A stretch of DNA of 64,000 nucleotides from Lamellibrachia satsuma (Eukaryota > Annelida > Polychaeta > Sabellida > Siboglinidae), in the NCBI GenBank assembly GCA_033239005.1, contig BSQZ01000105.1:186001-250000 (forward strand). Direction: 5' to 3'. The notes beneath the pieces were generated by a model. That model did not search any database, was not told the DNA's origin, and worked only from the letters and a program-made list of their open reading frames with translations. Below, one piece after another: positions 58,971 through 64,000 of the stretch; positions within the stretch are counted from its first letter, which is position 1, and the number at the start of each line of letters is the position of its first letter. The translations under genes and the position numbers were made by a program.

Positions 58971-64000
<5,030 letters not shown>

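Overview
This is eukaryotic genomic DNA, most likely from a marine invertebrate. The support is intron-split coding with GT/AG junctions, APE-type non-LTR retrotransposons (CR1-like, L2-like, RTE-like), a tRNA-derived SINE, and long (AT)n and satellite arrays. The only convincing host gene, at the right edge, encodes a secreted protein with a CBM14/peritrophin-type chitin-binding domain whose cysteine pattern (YQSC-x2-C-x4-TC, VWDD) resembles molluscan proteins. I therefore lean to a mollusc or another lophotrochozoan; that is inference. There is no operon, rRNA gene, intact tRNA gene or bacterial CRISPR.

Layout. 1-22,177: a tandem segmental duplication. Unit A (1-8,648) and unit B (8,649-21,159) are about 98% alike by eye, and a collapsed unit C follows (21,160-22,177). 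Each full unit carries an RTE-like reverse-transcriptase (RT) remnant, a cluster of exon-like blocks, a 65-bp minisatellite, an L2-like RT remnant, and a GC-richer terminal coding fragment followed by AATAAA. Only unit B has two CR1-like insertions (12,968-15,918 on + and 18,067-19,158 on -), so they are younger than the duplication or mark the alternative haplotype. 22,178-36,890: repeat-rich DNA with a 0.46-kb direct duplication, minisatellites, a LINE remnant with a 2A-like NPGP plus PHD finger plus endonuclease, a SINE, a pair of about 330-bp direct repeats, a degenerate array interrupted by a third CR1-like copy, and another RT remnant.

36,898-52,042 is the most striking object. It is a 15,145-bp near-perfect palindrome with two 7.5-kb arms and a 30-bp spacer. 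Its ends are 5'-AG...CT-3' and it is flanked by a 6-bp target-site duplication, CATGTA. Size, TSD length and termini match Polinton/Maverick elements, but no Polinton gene is present. The arms are layered tandem repeats (207, 35, 40, 57 and 20 bp, plus AT runs). CTCF-like GCCAGGGGGCGC motifs lie at both ends and at the centre. I propose a non-autonomous, symmetric (snap-back) Polinton derivative.

52,049-58,970: mostly noncoding, with a few possible exons, a 56-residue ORF with two membrane segments on the minus strand, and a 218-codon ORF for a possible membrane protein. 58,971-64,000: four exons of the chitin-binding protein gene; the fourth runs off the window as a second domain begins. Its introns hold a CR1 scrap, an AT array, a 30-bp minisatellite and a small inverted-repeat element.
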